A DNA stretch of 64,000 nucleotides from Lepidodermella squamata (lineage: Eukaryota; Gastrotricha). Of this stretch, positions 10,703 to 23,005 are shown piece after piece. Position 1 is the stretch's first letter. Each line of letters begins with the position of its first letter. The notes under the pieces were generated by a model. That model worked only from the letters and a program-made list of their open reading frames with translations. It searched no databases and was not told the DNA's origin. A program made the translations under genes and the position numbers. The stretch is from contig JBLDXI010000024.1 of NCBI GenBank assembly GCA_047495785.1, positions 930,001 to 994,000 on the forward strand, written 5' to 3'.

Positions 10703-13700
10703 ACTGAGAATAAAATGTCGAACATTGCGAGCCAGGTTGGCTTTTGATTGTGCTCAAAGCGCCGCTTTTCGTTCGGAAATTTCTAGGGCACTCCGAGCTT
10801 CAATCAAAAACCCGCCATGACTGCGTTGAAGAAAGCTGAAAAACTGATCATTAAATGAAAAAATCACAAGTTATGTATTCATCGTAAACTCGAGCGACTG
10901 AGGCGGCGCATCGAGACATGGCGATATAAATAGTCGGCCCAGGTAGCGACTTCACCTATTGCTGTTCACGCTAGCGCAAAATTACATTATTACGAGGTTA
11001 TTGTTACACGCGGCAAGGGGCAGGAGGACAAAACAAAACAACTTTTAGCTGTATAATATATGTGCTAACTAGGGCGTGGCGATGTGTTTAAAATGGCGGT
11101 GTGTGGTTGATGAAAATCGAATTTGGCCGCGAATGCTCGCATCGCCGATCATCATTTTCATCAACACCACGAGCTTTGATTTTAATTAGCTTCGAATTTT
11201 ACTTATATCGCAGTTAGGCAGGCCCGTGAAATTCGAACGAACGAACGAACGACTGGGCGAGACGGCGGCGCGATGCGATGACGTTGATGAAGGTGGATCA
11301 GGAGTGAGCGCGCGTGCGCGAAATTATTTGCGATTGAGTGTGTGTGATTACAGTATTTTTCGAAAAATAAATACGCCGGCAATAGCAAACAACGCCATTA
11401 GCAGTTCGCGTATAGGCCAACAAATTGCAATAATAACAAATTCGTAATCGGAAAATAAATAGCCGGCGCTCTTCCCTTATTTTCGCCGATCTACCAACGG
11501 GACAAATTGTCGCGGCCGGCCTGAGCGCGCTCAGGAAGCGAAAAACGTTACTTAGCACCACTCATCGACATCTTCTGAGTCCATTTTATACTATTTGCGC
11601 GCACGAAACACGTGTGCTGTGCCGGCGTTAATAATAATGTGAAATAAACGCTAAATATTATAAAATAATGCGAATTGATAGGAAGCTATCATCAATTGTT
11701 GTAATGTTTTTGCTTCATCGCCGTGATGTTTGTAAATCGAGCGCCGACGACGACGACGACGACGATGATGATGATGATGATGATGACGGGGCTACGGCGG
11801 CGGAAAAGCGGCGACATGAGAACACGGCGCGCGCGCGAAATCGAAAAACGCGAGCGAGCGCCCAGTGCGCGCAAAATTAGACGCGCTATGCCCCAGCGCC
11901 TCCATTATTGTTGCTTCGCAAAGCCGTGAAAAATTAAAATCGATTAGTCACACGCGCGCGCAACGGTACCTATGAAAATTTGCGTTGAGGTCTATTTAAA
12001 AATTACTCGGAGAAAGCGCGATAAAAATTTTCGCTAATAACGTTCGAAGACCAAAACAAAAATATTAGAACTGGCGAAAATGTGAGAAGTGATGAATTTT
12101 CGGGCGACACGCGCCCCTTATAAACACGCACCGGTCACACAACACTGCGCAACGCGTGAAGCCGATTGTGCGATGATGCGATATTTATTGGAAGTTGCGC
12201 AAAGCCCAACGCCCCTTTCTCGCGCATTTATAAGGTGCGAAATAAGATAGTAATTACGCGCGCGCATCGCCCCGGGCCCGCCGCGCCTCGTTATTAACGC
12301 AGAAATATAGAGAGCGGGGCCCTGCGGGTAGTCAATAATCGGCTCACCTTCGAGAGGCCACTTTCTCACAAGACAATAATTAGGACCGGTAGACGGGTTT
12401 TATCCGGCAATCGCGCTCCCACTGCGCGCGTTAACGAGTTTTCGGTCGGCGCGACGACATTTCAAAGAGGAAAAAATGTTGTAAATGCTGACGTGTCGGC
12501 GACACGACGGTTGTTGTGGAACGAGACGCGGCTTTATTTCAATAAACACCGGGCAGTTATTACTGTATTTATCGCTGACAAGTTTGTTCAAGCGAGTCGC
12601 GCGCGGCTTCACACGATGACAACAATAATAGCAGCAATATTACAAAATAAGCACAAAGTTCGCTGTTGCTTAGGTGAACGAACGAGCGAGCGAGAACAGG
12701 CGAGTGCGAACAAAAGCGGGCTTCTGCGTCGTTGGACGTTTGTTTTTACAGCGTTGACGTTTGTTGATATAATTTGACGCTATTGAGTGCGTTCGGCCGC
12801 GCAAGATTTTGATACACCCAATGGCTATTGTTTAGCCGCTAATACCCCGGGTGTAACAACAATCGCCCGAGCACGTACCAGCGAAATCAACGGTCGAGAC
12901 ATGACGCTTGAAGTTCAACAAAATGTTCACCGAAAAATAAAGAAATAATTACTAACAGAGATCGCGGCTAATATACATCACGCGTGCACAGGCAAATAGT
13001 TTTTTTGGTCAAGTGACAATATGCCTTAATGTGACGAAAATAATAGACATAGCGAATTCAAGGGTTAAAATATTCATTGAAGGCTTGAAAAAATGTTGTT
13101 AAACTCGCAATTAAAGCCACCAGCTATATCGCGCCGACATCTACGAGCGCAGCAAGATTTTTTCAAACAAACCGCTTGTTAAGGCAGCAAAAGAGTATTT
13201 AAATTAATCCCGACAATGCGACCCGTCCATCTCACCTCGTATATTACAACGGCTGTGTTATTAAAATTGTTTCTTGTTATTAAAACATTTATAAGATTTT
13301 GACGAGCGACAAGATGCACGTATCTGTTGTAATAGCAACAAGATTTTAATAGCCGCTATAAGTGGTTACACGGGTTGCAACTTGAATTTTTTTGTTAAAT
13401 GCCAAGTTTCTTATCGCTAGATGCGAAAAACACACACATCTTATAAAAATTATTACGGTGAAAAATAATAAACGCGTGTGTGTTGTTCAGCCTCCTACAC
13501 TACTACAACTACTCAGGTACACGTGTATTATTCGAAAAAAATCTCAGCGCCCGCAACGTCGAGAAATTCGTGTACTTGAATATTAGTTTTTTCAGAGGTG
13601 GCTTGCCACCACAATTTGTTATAATATTTACACATTTCTATTACTCTCATTTGGATAATGACGAATGCAGGTGAGAACAAAACTCATTAGCTTCTTCTGG

Positions 13701-13958
13701 TTCCGCAACTTAATTTCAAATTATTTTGCCGATTTTTCTTTCACGCCTCGATTGAAAAACAACATTTTTCCAGTGCGTTACTTTATTTTTCTCCTCGAGG
13801 TTATTTGTGAAACAATAAGAAGTCAGACTAAAAGACAGCGGTGCAGTTTTGATCGTTCCCGAAAAAAAACGTATGTAGAAAAAATTAATCAACGAGTACC
13901 GAAAGTTTAATACAGTTTATCACATCGATTTTAAATCAGAATCGTATTGCAACGATCT
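10703..13958. other. Gene-free CpG- and microsatellite-rich spacer
   Basis: About 3.2 kb with no convincing coding exon on either strand. CG-containing words (CGCGCG, GCGCGC) are much denser than in flanking genes, notably 11220-12450. It carries short tandem repeats (GAAC near 11238-11256, GAC/GAT at 11746-11786, GAAC/GAGC near 12675-12692). It separates the CNBD2 cluster from CEP41 and may be a regulatory region; that is inference. Confidence 0.5.
11746..11786. repeat. GAC/GAT trinucleotide repeat
   Basis: Uninterrupted run of GAC units passing into GAT units, 41 bases. It lies in a frame that would encode poly-Asp, but flanking sequence shows no gene. Confidence 0.9.
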
Positions 13959-15236
13959 TTAGCAGGGCTTGAAAGCAGGCCGGCCTGCAATGACCTTAGC
14001 CGAAGTCGACATGCGTGACGCAACGGCCTGGGTTGAGGCGGTTCGGCTAGCCACGGTTGAATGGCGAGTCAAACGCGTTCCAACGCTGTGATCGGCAAAT
14101 ATGTTGTCCAGTTGAATTTCGAGATCGTTCACTAGTTCACGGGTGAAACCTCGGGGGTCATGATCGCCGCCTTTCGTGACAAAGCCTTTCGGGAATAGGC
14201 GAAATGCCAGCTTAAGACCGCCGGTCATTAGGAAAATGTTGTCGTAGCCACGTTCGCACAGGGTTTTCGCCACCTGGGGCGCAACGTGTTCCTCATCGTC
14301 GTAAACAATGATAAGCTTGCCGGGCTTGTTACGCTGTAATACAAAGAGGAAAAAGGCTCGTTGAGTTACACGGATTTAAAAGGTCATTCATCGGCTTACA
14401 TATGCCAGCAGTTCTTTTGTCTCGTAATTGATCGAACGCGCCAGCATTGCACTTGGATAGTTGAAGGCCGTGATTATGTGAAACTTCTCGTAATCTTCCG
14501 GTGGGCGCACGTCGAGCAGCAGGTATGGACAAGGCGAGTCGTAACTCCAATTCCAGAGCGAGGCGGGAATCGGATTCTGCCTATTCATATCCATCTCACC
14601 AACGCCAACAACAACGCTATTTAAGAATACATTAGAATATCCAAAAAATAATGCAAAAGGGTTCAAGTACCTTTTGAAAGTAGGTTCTTTCGGAATGTCC
14701 CTAGTGCGCTTTCCGTACAACTCCAAAATCTCCTCATCAGCAGCTCGATCGGTGTTAGCAGTCCCTGGTCTTCCATTATTGTCATGGCTGTGAAAAACTT
14801 GTTCGCCCGATGCCGAGTTGGTTGGATACCGATCTACGTCTTCAACGTCTGACACTTGGATGATCTATGAACAAAATAGAAGCTAACATAAAAGGCAACA
14901 GCCGGCAGTTAAAAATTACCAATTGAACGAATGTTGTTACTTTCATTCTTCTATACAGTTCGTTCGGTCGGGTTTTAACATCTAAACAATAAAGCGATGT
15001 GAAAAGTTGATATCTGAGGTAATCGAACTTACTTTCTCCTTTACGCTCGATTCGGTCCATTTGCCTAGTGACACTGTCACCGGAGTCCACAGTTGCTTTG
15101 ATGTGATCGAACTTTGGATTTCTTGGTATCTTCTTCTGAAGAGGCTAAAATATGGAGGGTAATGATTACACAACAGAAATCTTTCAAGGATGGCGTTACT
15201 TACATCACCACGCCGAGAAGTACCGAAAGCCGACAT
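13959..15236 (-). CDS. CEP41: Centrosomal protein 41 (CEP41), rhodanese-domain protein
   Basis: Six exons: 15236-15204, 15144-15033, 14981-14920, 14864-14671, 14616-14400, 14333-13959, all joining in frame. The protein has the CEP41 order: N-terminal PRNPKFDHIKATVDSG, a coiled-coil-like NELYRRMKVTTFVQLI, the SVVVGVGEMDM linker, then a rhodanese-like fold (CPYLLLDVRPPEDYEKFHI ... LIIVYDDEEHVAPQVAKTL ... GGLKLAFRLFPKG). Family knowledge: CEP41 acts at basal bodies and cilia in tubulin glutamylation. The position of a rhodanese catalytic cysteine is VYDDEE, so the domain is predicted inactive as a sulfurtransferase, as in known CEP41. CATAG lies 6 bases upstream of the ATG, like an acceptor. Confidence 0.9.
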
Positions 15237-17370
15237 ATTTCAGCTATGAATGAAAGTCTACATGGCAAAGTGATGGATTAGTTTTAAAGCAAATCGATCA
15301 TACAATACACCCTGGTTAGATGCCGCTTGGTTAAATAAGTACTGGTTATTCTAGCGTCATGGCTATCAGAGACCAGAAAAAAAGATATACAGCGGAGCGG
15401 CATCAGATCGGTTTGGACGAGTGCCAATCATACTAGCGGAGTAAAAATATCGAAGGCTTTGATTATGTTACGAATAATCAACAAGCAACCAAGCATTCAA
15501 ACACTAAATGAAGCCTCATTAGCATCGTTATCACAAACACCACGGAGAGTGGTCGCTATCGTGTGATTTGTTGAGCATTTCAAAAATAACTAAATGCATT
15601 TTGATAGAAGAACATAACTTTAAACGCTCTCATGATCGAGGGCTGATCGTCAGAATTGCTGGGTCCTTTAAAAGTTGCAGTACAGCAAAATCTCTGAAGA
15701 AATTTGGGGTGGATAGCTAACTATTCGCTTCAGATGTACTTGTAAAAGACCAAACTTATTTTGAGCATTGAATAAGCTCGTTGGCGGCCGGGCACTAACG
15801 ACCTTAAACGAGGACCCCTGCAAACCGACCTCCCGACCGCCTTCCTTTCATCCTGAAAATATATTTTCTCCCCGAGACGGCTGACATCTCAGCTGAGAAA
15901 AACAGATTACGGACAAATATCTCATCTCACATCTAGGCGGGGAAACATCGGCCGGAAAGAGCGAAAGAACAGATAGCGCGCGACTTGCCCTTTGAGCGCT
16001 AACGAACCTGCATTTTTCAGGTTTTTCAGGGCCGGCACATCCCTGGTAAAATAATGAGCAAGGGTATCGATTTCTAACTCATTTTTCTCAATTACGATCT
16101 CGGTGATCTGGGCATGTAAGTTTTTGTGTATCTGACAGATGAAGGGGGATGTCGATTTTTATGGATAAAGCGGCGAACAAGCGAATATCGTTAACTAGCG
16201 ACGTAGGACAAAGATCCAACGTAAATTCAGAGGGATTCGAAATGCATCTTTAGGCGGTGACAATGAAAATTAATGTCACGCCGCGTCGCTGACATGGCCA
16301 GTGTGACATGGTCGAACAAAACCGCAAGTCAAGAAACCGATTTACCAGCCTGCAAAGTACCAGTTTCGTTCAAAACAAACCGGCTGAAAATACCGCACAT
16401 GGTAAAAGAGGGTTAACAAAGATGAATGTGAATCGAGAGATGAGAGATGAATGGGAAGTTCGAAACCGCAAGAAAAGAGCGTCAGAGCGTTATCCTGTGA
16501 TTGTTTGCGCGCCAGTTGCCATTGACGACGCATTTTAATTCATTTTGGTAATTATTGTTATCAAAATTTATAAAAATGTATTATGTATATTTTTAATTTC
16601 TTTGAGTGAAGGTTGCTTTTATTCACGTGATCTGGTCAAGTTTATCGTTTTTTGCTCCAAGTTTTTGTCGCGACCCTTTGAACTCAAAGCGTTTTCCAAA
16701 TACTAAAAATAAACAAACTAAAAAACTGAATCATTTGCGCAGACCAAGTGCGTAGTGTGTCGTCATCCCGTCTGATCACATGATTATTTTGTCTGCGGTC
16801 ATTTAGTCGATTTGATGCTACCATGCCAAAGCCTCATTATTATTGTTTGACTTCCTATGACACTAGCTTTTTAAACAATCGTTAATAACATGACTCATTA
16901 TTCTCACTTTGGACTTTGCTCTCTTAATAAAGCGTTTGACTCTTTTGTTTGTATTTGTATTTCTCGGTTTTGTGTTCTTTCATGATGCGGAGATTCCGTT
17001 CCTTATGCCTTATGCAAATCATCATTCCCATATCCCATCTTCGATTGTGTAATTAATGTAACCAACAATGGACACCATTGAGTTCGCATTTTTGCGCTAT
17101 TCTGACATATCTTATCTATATTGATTTGTTATCTGTTCCCTGTTACTGTCCGTATTAACTTTTATTCCATGAGTGCATGACTAGGTCACTCAAAAGGTAG
17201 TCGATTAAGGTCATTTGAGCGAGATTGGTCTCTCTATCGGCGGGTGTGGATAGTTCCTATATGACTGCCGTTTCTTCAGAAACGTACTTGAGCTTTACTT
17301 TGAGTTCACTTGTAGTGCATATTTGTCTTTGCACTTTTCTTAGAGTAGTTTATAACCTTGGCTTATATGC
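15237..17370. other. Intergenic between CEP41 and PAQR array
   Basis: About 2.1 kb between divergent genes. A 76-codon plus-strand frame at 16308-16538 is basic and low in hydrophobic residues with no recognisable family, and I do not call it. Promoters of both CEP41 and PAQR copy 1 should lie here. Confidence 0.4.
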
Positions 17371-18437
17371 ATGGGACACGATCACAAACGTGGACACCAG
17401 CGGCATCAAAAGCGCAAATGGGAGGTTTGTTGCAGCATTTTACTTTTTTTAGTTTATGAGTGACAACATTATTCGTAGGTTGTCAGCCATAGCTCACTAC
17501 CAGAATGGTTGAGGCGTAAAGCAAACGAGTTTCTTGTGAATGGACATCGTCCTGAGTTGAGTTCTTTCTCTGAGTGTTACAAATCAATTTTCTCGATCCA
17601 CTCGGAGACGGGGAATATATGGACTCATCTTATTGGTATTCTTAATATTACTTGAGTAATGTATGACTTGACGGCTACTTAATTCTTATTGGCAGGATGT
17701 TGGCTATTCATGTTCATAACGGCTTCGATAATTCTTAACCCTTCAGAAGCTCTTGCTCGAGAAGTAAAACTTTATGATCAGGTTGTATTCACCATTTATG
17801 GAATCGGCGCTGTATTGTGCCTGTCATTTTCTACCTTGTTTCACACATTCGCATGTCACTCGGAAAAAGTTGGAACCTTTTTTCAAAAGCTTGACTATTG
17901 CGGAATTGCAGTCATGATCATCGCATCGTTCATACCATGGCTATACTATACATTTCTGTGTCAGTTTTGGCCGAAAGTGTTATACATGGGAATTTGTGGT
18001 GTTCTTGGTCTTGGTTGCATATTCATATCACTACTTGATCGGTTCACTCCGTCTCACTACCGCGGCTTTCGTGCCAGTGAGTTTGCGTTCCACTCTCTTG
18101 ATTTCTAAGAGTTTATTTGTTCTCTTCCGCAGCGTTGTTCGTGGCTTTCGGTCTCTCTGGCGTGTTACCAGCATTACACTACGTGGTGACTGAGGGATTT
18201 TACAATGCTTTCTACGTCGCCGGTCTCCACTGGTTGATACTTATGGCATTTCTCTACATCCTGGGTGCCGTCATCTACGCACAACGATTTCCTGAGCGCT
18301 TCTGGCCGGGAAAGTTTGACTACTGGGGACAGAGTCATCAAATATTCCACATTCTTGTTATCGCCGCCGCCCTTGCTCACTATCACGGAGTTAAGATTGT
18401 ATCAGCAAACATGGCATCGACCACATCTTGTGCATGA
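17371..18437 (+). CDS. PAQR: Adiponectin receptor-like PAQR protein, copy 1
   Basis: Four exons: 17371-17424, 17479-17635, 17696-18076, 18133-18437. The first is a tiny His/Lys-rich exon whose last codons join to give KRKWE|VVSHSSLPEW, matching the WDVVSHHSLPDW of other family members. The core has seven predicted membrane segments after LSSFSECYKSIFSIHSETGN. The zinc-site residues of AdipoR-type PAQRs are present: STLFHT, KLDYCGI, and GQSHQIFH near the C-terminus. AdipoR-like proteins are linked to ceramidase-type activity and membrane-lipid homeostasis; function here is inferred. The N-terminus is very short compared with copies 3-5. Start chosen at 17371, the only ATG that opens this frame. 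Confidence 0.85.
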
Positions 18438-18695
18438 CATTAGATATTTCAAATCTTAGATAAGATGACTGGTGCTTGTTCCCTGGTTATTGCTACTACT
18501 TTTTACAGGTGTGTAATTATTTTTACGTTGCGCCATCCGAAGAGTGTCAGCGTTTTACCTCTTCAACGATCCCCGAGTTTGCTGGTTTGCCCTAGCGTGT
18601 AATAGGCTAACGAAATTGCTTTCATCACTCAACAATATGTTTTATTTTTTATTAATATTTACGCCTTGTTGAATTATAGACTTTTATTGACTTTG

Positions 18696-19727
18696 ATGGG
18701 GCACAAACATCTAATTCAGCGCAAATGGGCGGTATGTTCAGCTGTATTTGATCTTTATTGGCTTTACATGAGGTTTTAAGTTGGTAAGCCACAGTGCTCT
18801 GCCATCTTGGCTTAGACACAAGGTCAACGAGTACATCCTTCATGGACATCGCCCCGAACTTCGTTCGTTTTCCGAGTGTGGTAAATCTATTTTCATGATA
18901 CACTCGGAAACCGGCAATATCTGGACTCATTTACTTGGTGAGTTTTGTTTGAATTTGTTTTTCGATTTTTTCTAACAGGTTGTAACAGGTTGTGCCCTTT
19001 TTGTGATGATAACTGCCGCGCTCATTCTCGACCCTGCGGACGTTCTTTCGCGACAAGTCAAGCTCAGCGATCAAACCGTTTTTGTGATTTATGGTCTCGG
19101 TGTCGTTTGTTGTTTGATGTTCTCGACCCTCTTCCACACGCTATGCTGCCATTCCGAAAAAGTCGAAAATTTCTTCCATCGACTCGATTACTGTGGAATT
19201 GCAGTGCTCATTATGGCTTCGTTCGTCCCCTGGCTTTATTACACCTTTTACTGTCAATGGTGGCCTAAAGTCATCTACATGACCGTTTGCATCGTGCTCG
19301 GAGTTGGTTGTATTTGCGTTTCGCTTATTGAACAATTTTCAACGTCTCAGTATCGCAGCTTTAGAGCAAGTAAGCTCCACCTTAATTTGCTAGAAAGAGA
19401 TTATTAAATTTGTCATTTTAAGGTATGTTCGTTGCCTTTGGCCTTTCTGGCGTTCTGCCAGCTCTGCACTACGTTATCGCCGAGGGTTGGCACAAGGCCA
19501 TTCACGTTGTTGCGATTCATTGGCTGATTCTGATGGCGTTCCTCTACATTTTCGGCGCATTCATCTACGCCAAGCGTATTCCGGAGCGTTTTTCGCCCGG
19601 AACTTTCGATCGATGGGGCCAGAGCCACCAAATCTTCCACATTCTCGTTGTTGCAGCCGCCCTTTCTCACTACCATGGCGTGAAAATCGTTTCGGCTAAC
19701 ATGGCTGCGATGGGTTCATGCCCATGA
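18696..19727 (+). CDS. PAQR: Adiponectin receptor-like PAQR protein, copy 2
   Basis: Sister of copy 1 with the same four-exon plan: 18696-18731, 18781-18937, 18989-19369, 19423-19727. The 12-codon first exon (MGHKHLIQRKWA) joins to LVSHSALPSWLRH. The full seven-helix core follows, with STLFHTLCCHSE, RLDYCGI and GQSHQIFH metal-site residues. The third exon's acceptor is duplicated: a 10-base unit, AACAGGTTGT, occurs twice at 18974-18993, giving two AGs 10 bases apart, of which only the second keeps frame. The C-terminus ends NMAAMGSCP, like copy 1's NMASTTSCA. Confidence 0.85.
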
Positions 19728-20155
19728 AGTGACAACTGTTGTGATGTGAAGAGAAAAGATCGAAGATGAACTTATACCAATGGGTGTAAATTTAGGCGCG
19801 CGATATTTAAGGAGGATTTCTCGCTAAAATAATATTTTTTCAAAATGATGTTCGCACCTGGTGCAATATCTACCTCGAATTCTGATCTTAATTTAGATTG
19901 ACTTCCTTTTTTTGAGTATTCAAGAAAAAGCTCTCAATTTGAAATTAATGTTGCTTTCGTAATGAAGGAAATTTGATAATTTGCATAATTTCGCAGAATA
20001 TTTTCACAAATTGGAAATTTATATACCTCGTGCCATTGATATTTACCTATTGATACTGGTGTAATCTCTAAACTGCTAACAAATCTTCCCTATATATATA
20101 TAAAGTCTTCTATCGAATCGATTATATATATTGCCTATTTTTTTTTATAGATTTG
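19728..20155. other. Intergenic, PAQR 2 to 3
   Basis: AT-rich with no exon seen. It ends in a long T-run and TTATAG directly before the next start codon, resembling a splice acceptor. Confidence 0.5.
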
Positions 20156-21328
20156 ATGTCATTAACTAAAACAGATTTTATCAAAGCGATGTTGAGGAAC
20201 GGCGATGGCGAGAAGCCGTTCGCTGGCAAATTGGTGGATGACAATGAATTCGCGCCACATCTGGTTTGTCGCCGTCGATCTTCAGTGTCGACGCCGAAAC
20301 GACGTTTCAACATCGATCTCGACCCGACATCAGAATCCGACGGCGAGCTGGAAAAATTCACGCGAAACTCGCCATCATTTGCCCGAAAGACGTTCGAGCG
20401 ATTCAACCGCCGCGCTCACAAGGCCATGGACCAGGCTCAGGAAGCTTTCGAGCAGGTCGAAGACTACATCATGCACGTCTGGGACGTCGTCAGTCATCAC
20501 TCATTGCCGGACTGGTTGAAAGATAATGAATTTCTAGTATCGGGCCACCGACCTCAGTTGAACTCGTATGGCGAGTGTTTCAAATCGATTTTCCGGGTCC
20601 ACACCGAAACGGGCAACATTTGGACTCATTTGATCGGCTGTATCGCTTTCATCATAGTAACTGCTTACGTTTTGTTAGAACCTTCATCACCCGAGCTGCA
20701 GCCGGATGATAAGCTGGTATTCACGATTTATGGCATCGGTGCGATTCTATGCATGGGCTTTTCATGGCTCTTCCACACGTTGTATTGCCACTCGGAACCA
20801 GTGGGTAGACTGTTTAGCAAACTCGATTACTGCGGCATTTCAATCATGGTTATGGCCTCATTCGTCCCATGGGTCTACTACAGTTTCTATTGCGAAACTA
20901 CTCATAAAGTCGTGTATATGTCGATGACGATGCTGCTCGGCGTCGCTTGCATTTACGTTTCCCTGAAGGATAAGTTCTCAGAGGTTGCCTTCCGGCCGGT
21001 TCGGGCCGCGGTTTTCGTAGCATTTGGCAGTTCTGGCGTGATACCAACTGCTCATTTCGTGGCGAATCACGGCCTGCATCGCGCATTTGAAGACTCGCCC
21101 GTCGGCTGGCTGCTTCTCATGGCCGCGTTTTACCTATGCGGAGCGTTGATTTACGCCTACCGTGTGCCTGAACGCTTTTGGCCTGGAAAATTCGACTACT
21201 GGGGACAGTCGCATCAGATCTTCCATGTATTCGTCGTTGCGGCGGCTTTTGTTAATTACCATGCAATGAACCTGCTGAACAAAAACCTTGCTTCCATTAG
21301 CGAATGTGCCCTATCCGCAACCATATAG
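20156..21328 (+). CDS. PAQR: Adiponectin receptor-like PAQR protein, copy 3 (intronless)
   Basis: Single open frame of 390 codons. The N-terminal 95 residues are hydrophilic and Ser/Arg-rich (SRR-type phosphosites), followed by an amphipathic segment (HKAMDQAQEAFEQVEDYIM) and the conserved VWDVVSHHSLPDWLKDNEF. Seven hydrophobic helices follow, with SWLFHTLYCHSE, KLDYCGI and GQSHQIFH zinc-ligand motifs intact. All introns of copies 1, 2 and 5 are absent, so it is an intron-loss copy or old retrocopy; there is no poly-A tract after the stop. The ATG at 20156 follows TTTTTTATAG by 5 bases. Confidence 0.9.
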   Translation: MSLTKTDFIKAMLRNGDGEKPFAGKLVDDNEFAPHLVCRRRSSVSTPKRRFNIDLDPTSESDGELEKFTRNSPSFARKTFERFNRRAHKAMDQAQEAFEQVEDYIMHVWDVVSHHSLPDWLKDNEFLVSGHRPQLNSYGECFKSIFRVHTETGNIWTHLIGCIAFIIVTAYVLLEPSSPELQPDDKLVFTIYGIGAILCMGFSWLFHTLYCHSEPVGRLFSKLDYCGISIMVMASFVPWVYYSFYCETTHKVVYMSMTMLLGVACIYVSLKDKFSEVAFRPVRAAVFVAFGSSGVIPTAHFVANHGLHRAFEDSPVGWLLLMAAFYLCGALIYAYRVPERFWPGKFDYWGQSHQIFHVFVVAAAFVNYHAMNLLNKNLASISECALSATI

Positions 21329-21823
21329 AGATTTTGGTTGAAAACCACTTTAAACAAAACAAAAAAACTGACTTTTTCAATCACCGCTGCAAATTTAAGA
21401 TGTAAACACTCATTTCAAATTAAGGCTGATACGTGAGTGTTCAATCTGAACCTTCCCATCTGATTTTGCAGTAAATTTTGCTCCTTCGTGCCATCAGCTG
21501 CTGAAATAACTTGTTGCTCTAGATTATATTCTATAGTTTTAAAGAGATATTATTATTATGCAAAATAGTCGATTATTTTATTTTTTTGTTGACATGACAA
21601 CGGCTCCGTTTTTCAAAGCTTACATGTGTTATATGTGTTGTTGTAGGTTTACGTGCAACTGAATGACATTTATTATTAATATTTTTTTCTTTGATCGATT
21701 CATAATAAAAGAAGAAGAAGAAAAGCTGATCCCACATATTCTCCGGTGTATTCACCTCAAACATAAAAATCGAAAATATTTTAATTCGAATGTCTTATTG
21801 TAATTTTTTAGTGTTTTTATAAT
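21329..21823. other. Intergenic, PAQR 3 to 4
   Basis: AT-rich 3' and 5' flanks with no exon seen. TTTTTTAG lies about 14 bases before the next ATG. Confidence 0.5.
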
Positions 21824-23005
21824 ATGAATTCTGATCCTGGAGGGTTTGAGACAACTATGGATGCTAAAAATATGGACCATGAAGCTGAATATCGGCTGTC
21901 CGACAATGAACAACAACAACAACAACAAGGCGAGTCGAATGGAAGACTCAAGCATCGTAAGCCGTCGGCGACGAATGCGGCCGAGTGCGGCGCCGGTACA
22001 GAATGCGAATTCACGGGGTTCGCGAAAATGAAAGAACATATGCCACTATCTGCTCAGAAGGCGGTGGAAGAAATCGAGGACTTTGTCCACGGCATGTGGG
22101 ACATTGTCAGCCATCACTCGTTGCCAGACTGGCTCAAAGACAATGACTTCCTAGTCTCTGGCCACCGGCCGCAGCTTAACTCGTACTGGGCGTGCTTCAA
22201 GTCGATTTTCCGCATTCACACGGAGACCGGCAATATTTGGACGCATCTGCTCGGCTGCGTTCTATTCGTTTGCTTCGCCATCTACGGCCTGCTAAACCCG
22301 ACTATTGAAATGCAGTTCTACGACCATATGGTGTTTTTCATCTACTTCACCGGCGCCGTGTTGTGCCTCAGCTTCTCGTGGCTTTTCCACACATTCTGCT
22401 GCCACTCGCCATCGGTGGGGCGGCTATTCTCGAAGCTCGATTATTGCGGAATCTCGGCGATGGTCATGGCCTCTGTCATCCCATGGATCTACTACTGTTT
22501 CTATTGCGATCTGATGGCCAAGACCATCTACATTTCCGGTTGCCTTATTCTCGGTTCAACTTGCATCGCTGTCTCGCTAATTGACCGTTTCGCCGATGCG
22601 GCTTATCGTTCTGTTAGAGCAGGTGAAAAAAATCAATAATTTCTGAAAAAAATCCGCCTTAATAATTTTTTTCCAGGTTTATTTATTGCTTTTGGTTTGT
22701 GTGGCGCCGTCCCAGCTATTCACTACGCTTACAATCATGGATTTTATCGTGCCATCCATCACGGCTCGTTAGGCTGGCTGAGCTTGATGGCATTTTTGTA
22801 CATCGCCGGTGCCGTGATTTACGCCCTTCGCTTCCCCGAACGCCTTTGGCCTGGAAAATTCGACTACTGGGGCCAGTCGCATCAGATTTTCCACATTTGC
22901 GTCGTTCTAGCCGCGCTCATCCACTGCTACGGCGTCGCTAATGTTGCCAAGCATAACGTGCGACCTGATGCCTGCCTGCCGACCGCCACTGAGGCAGCTT
23001 CCTGA
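21824..23005 (+). CDS. PAQR: Adiponectin receptor-like PAQR protein, copy 4
   Basis: Two exons, 21824-22622 and 22677-23005, with the intron at the conserved R-A-(G) position shared with copies 1, 2 and 5. The N-terminus is hydrophilic with a short poly-Gln run (CAACAA units near 21908-21930) and EEIEDFVHGMWDIVSHHSLP before the helices. The core carries SWLFHTFCCHSP, KLDYCGI and GQSHQIFH. The C-terminus is extended with KHNVRPDACLPTATEAAS. Family role as for the other copies. Confidence 0.9.

Noticed and set aside
11668-11929. ORFs across the GAC/GAT repeat (poly-Asp, poly-Met, poly-Ile in different frames)
   Set aside because: Created by the trinucleotide repeat, which leaves several frames open; no conserved flanks.
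16308-16538. 76-codon plus-strand ORF
   Set aside because: Basic, no motif or splice support, and its antisense frame is equally long.
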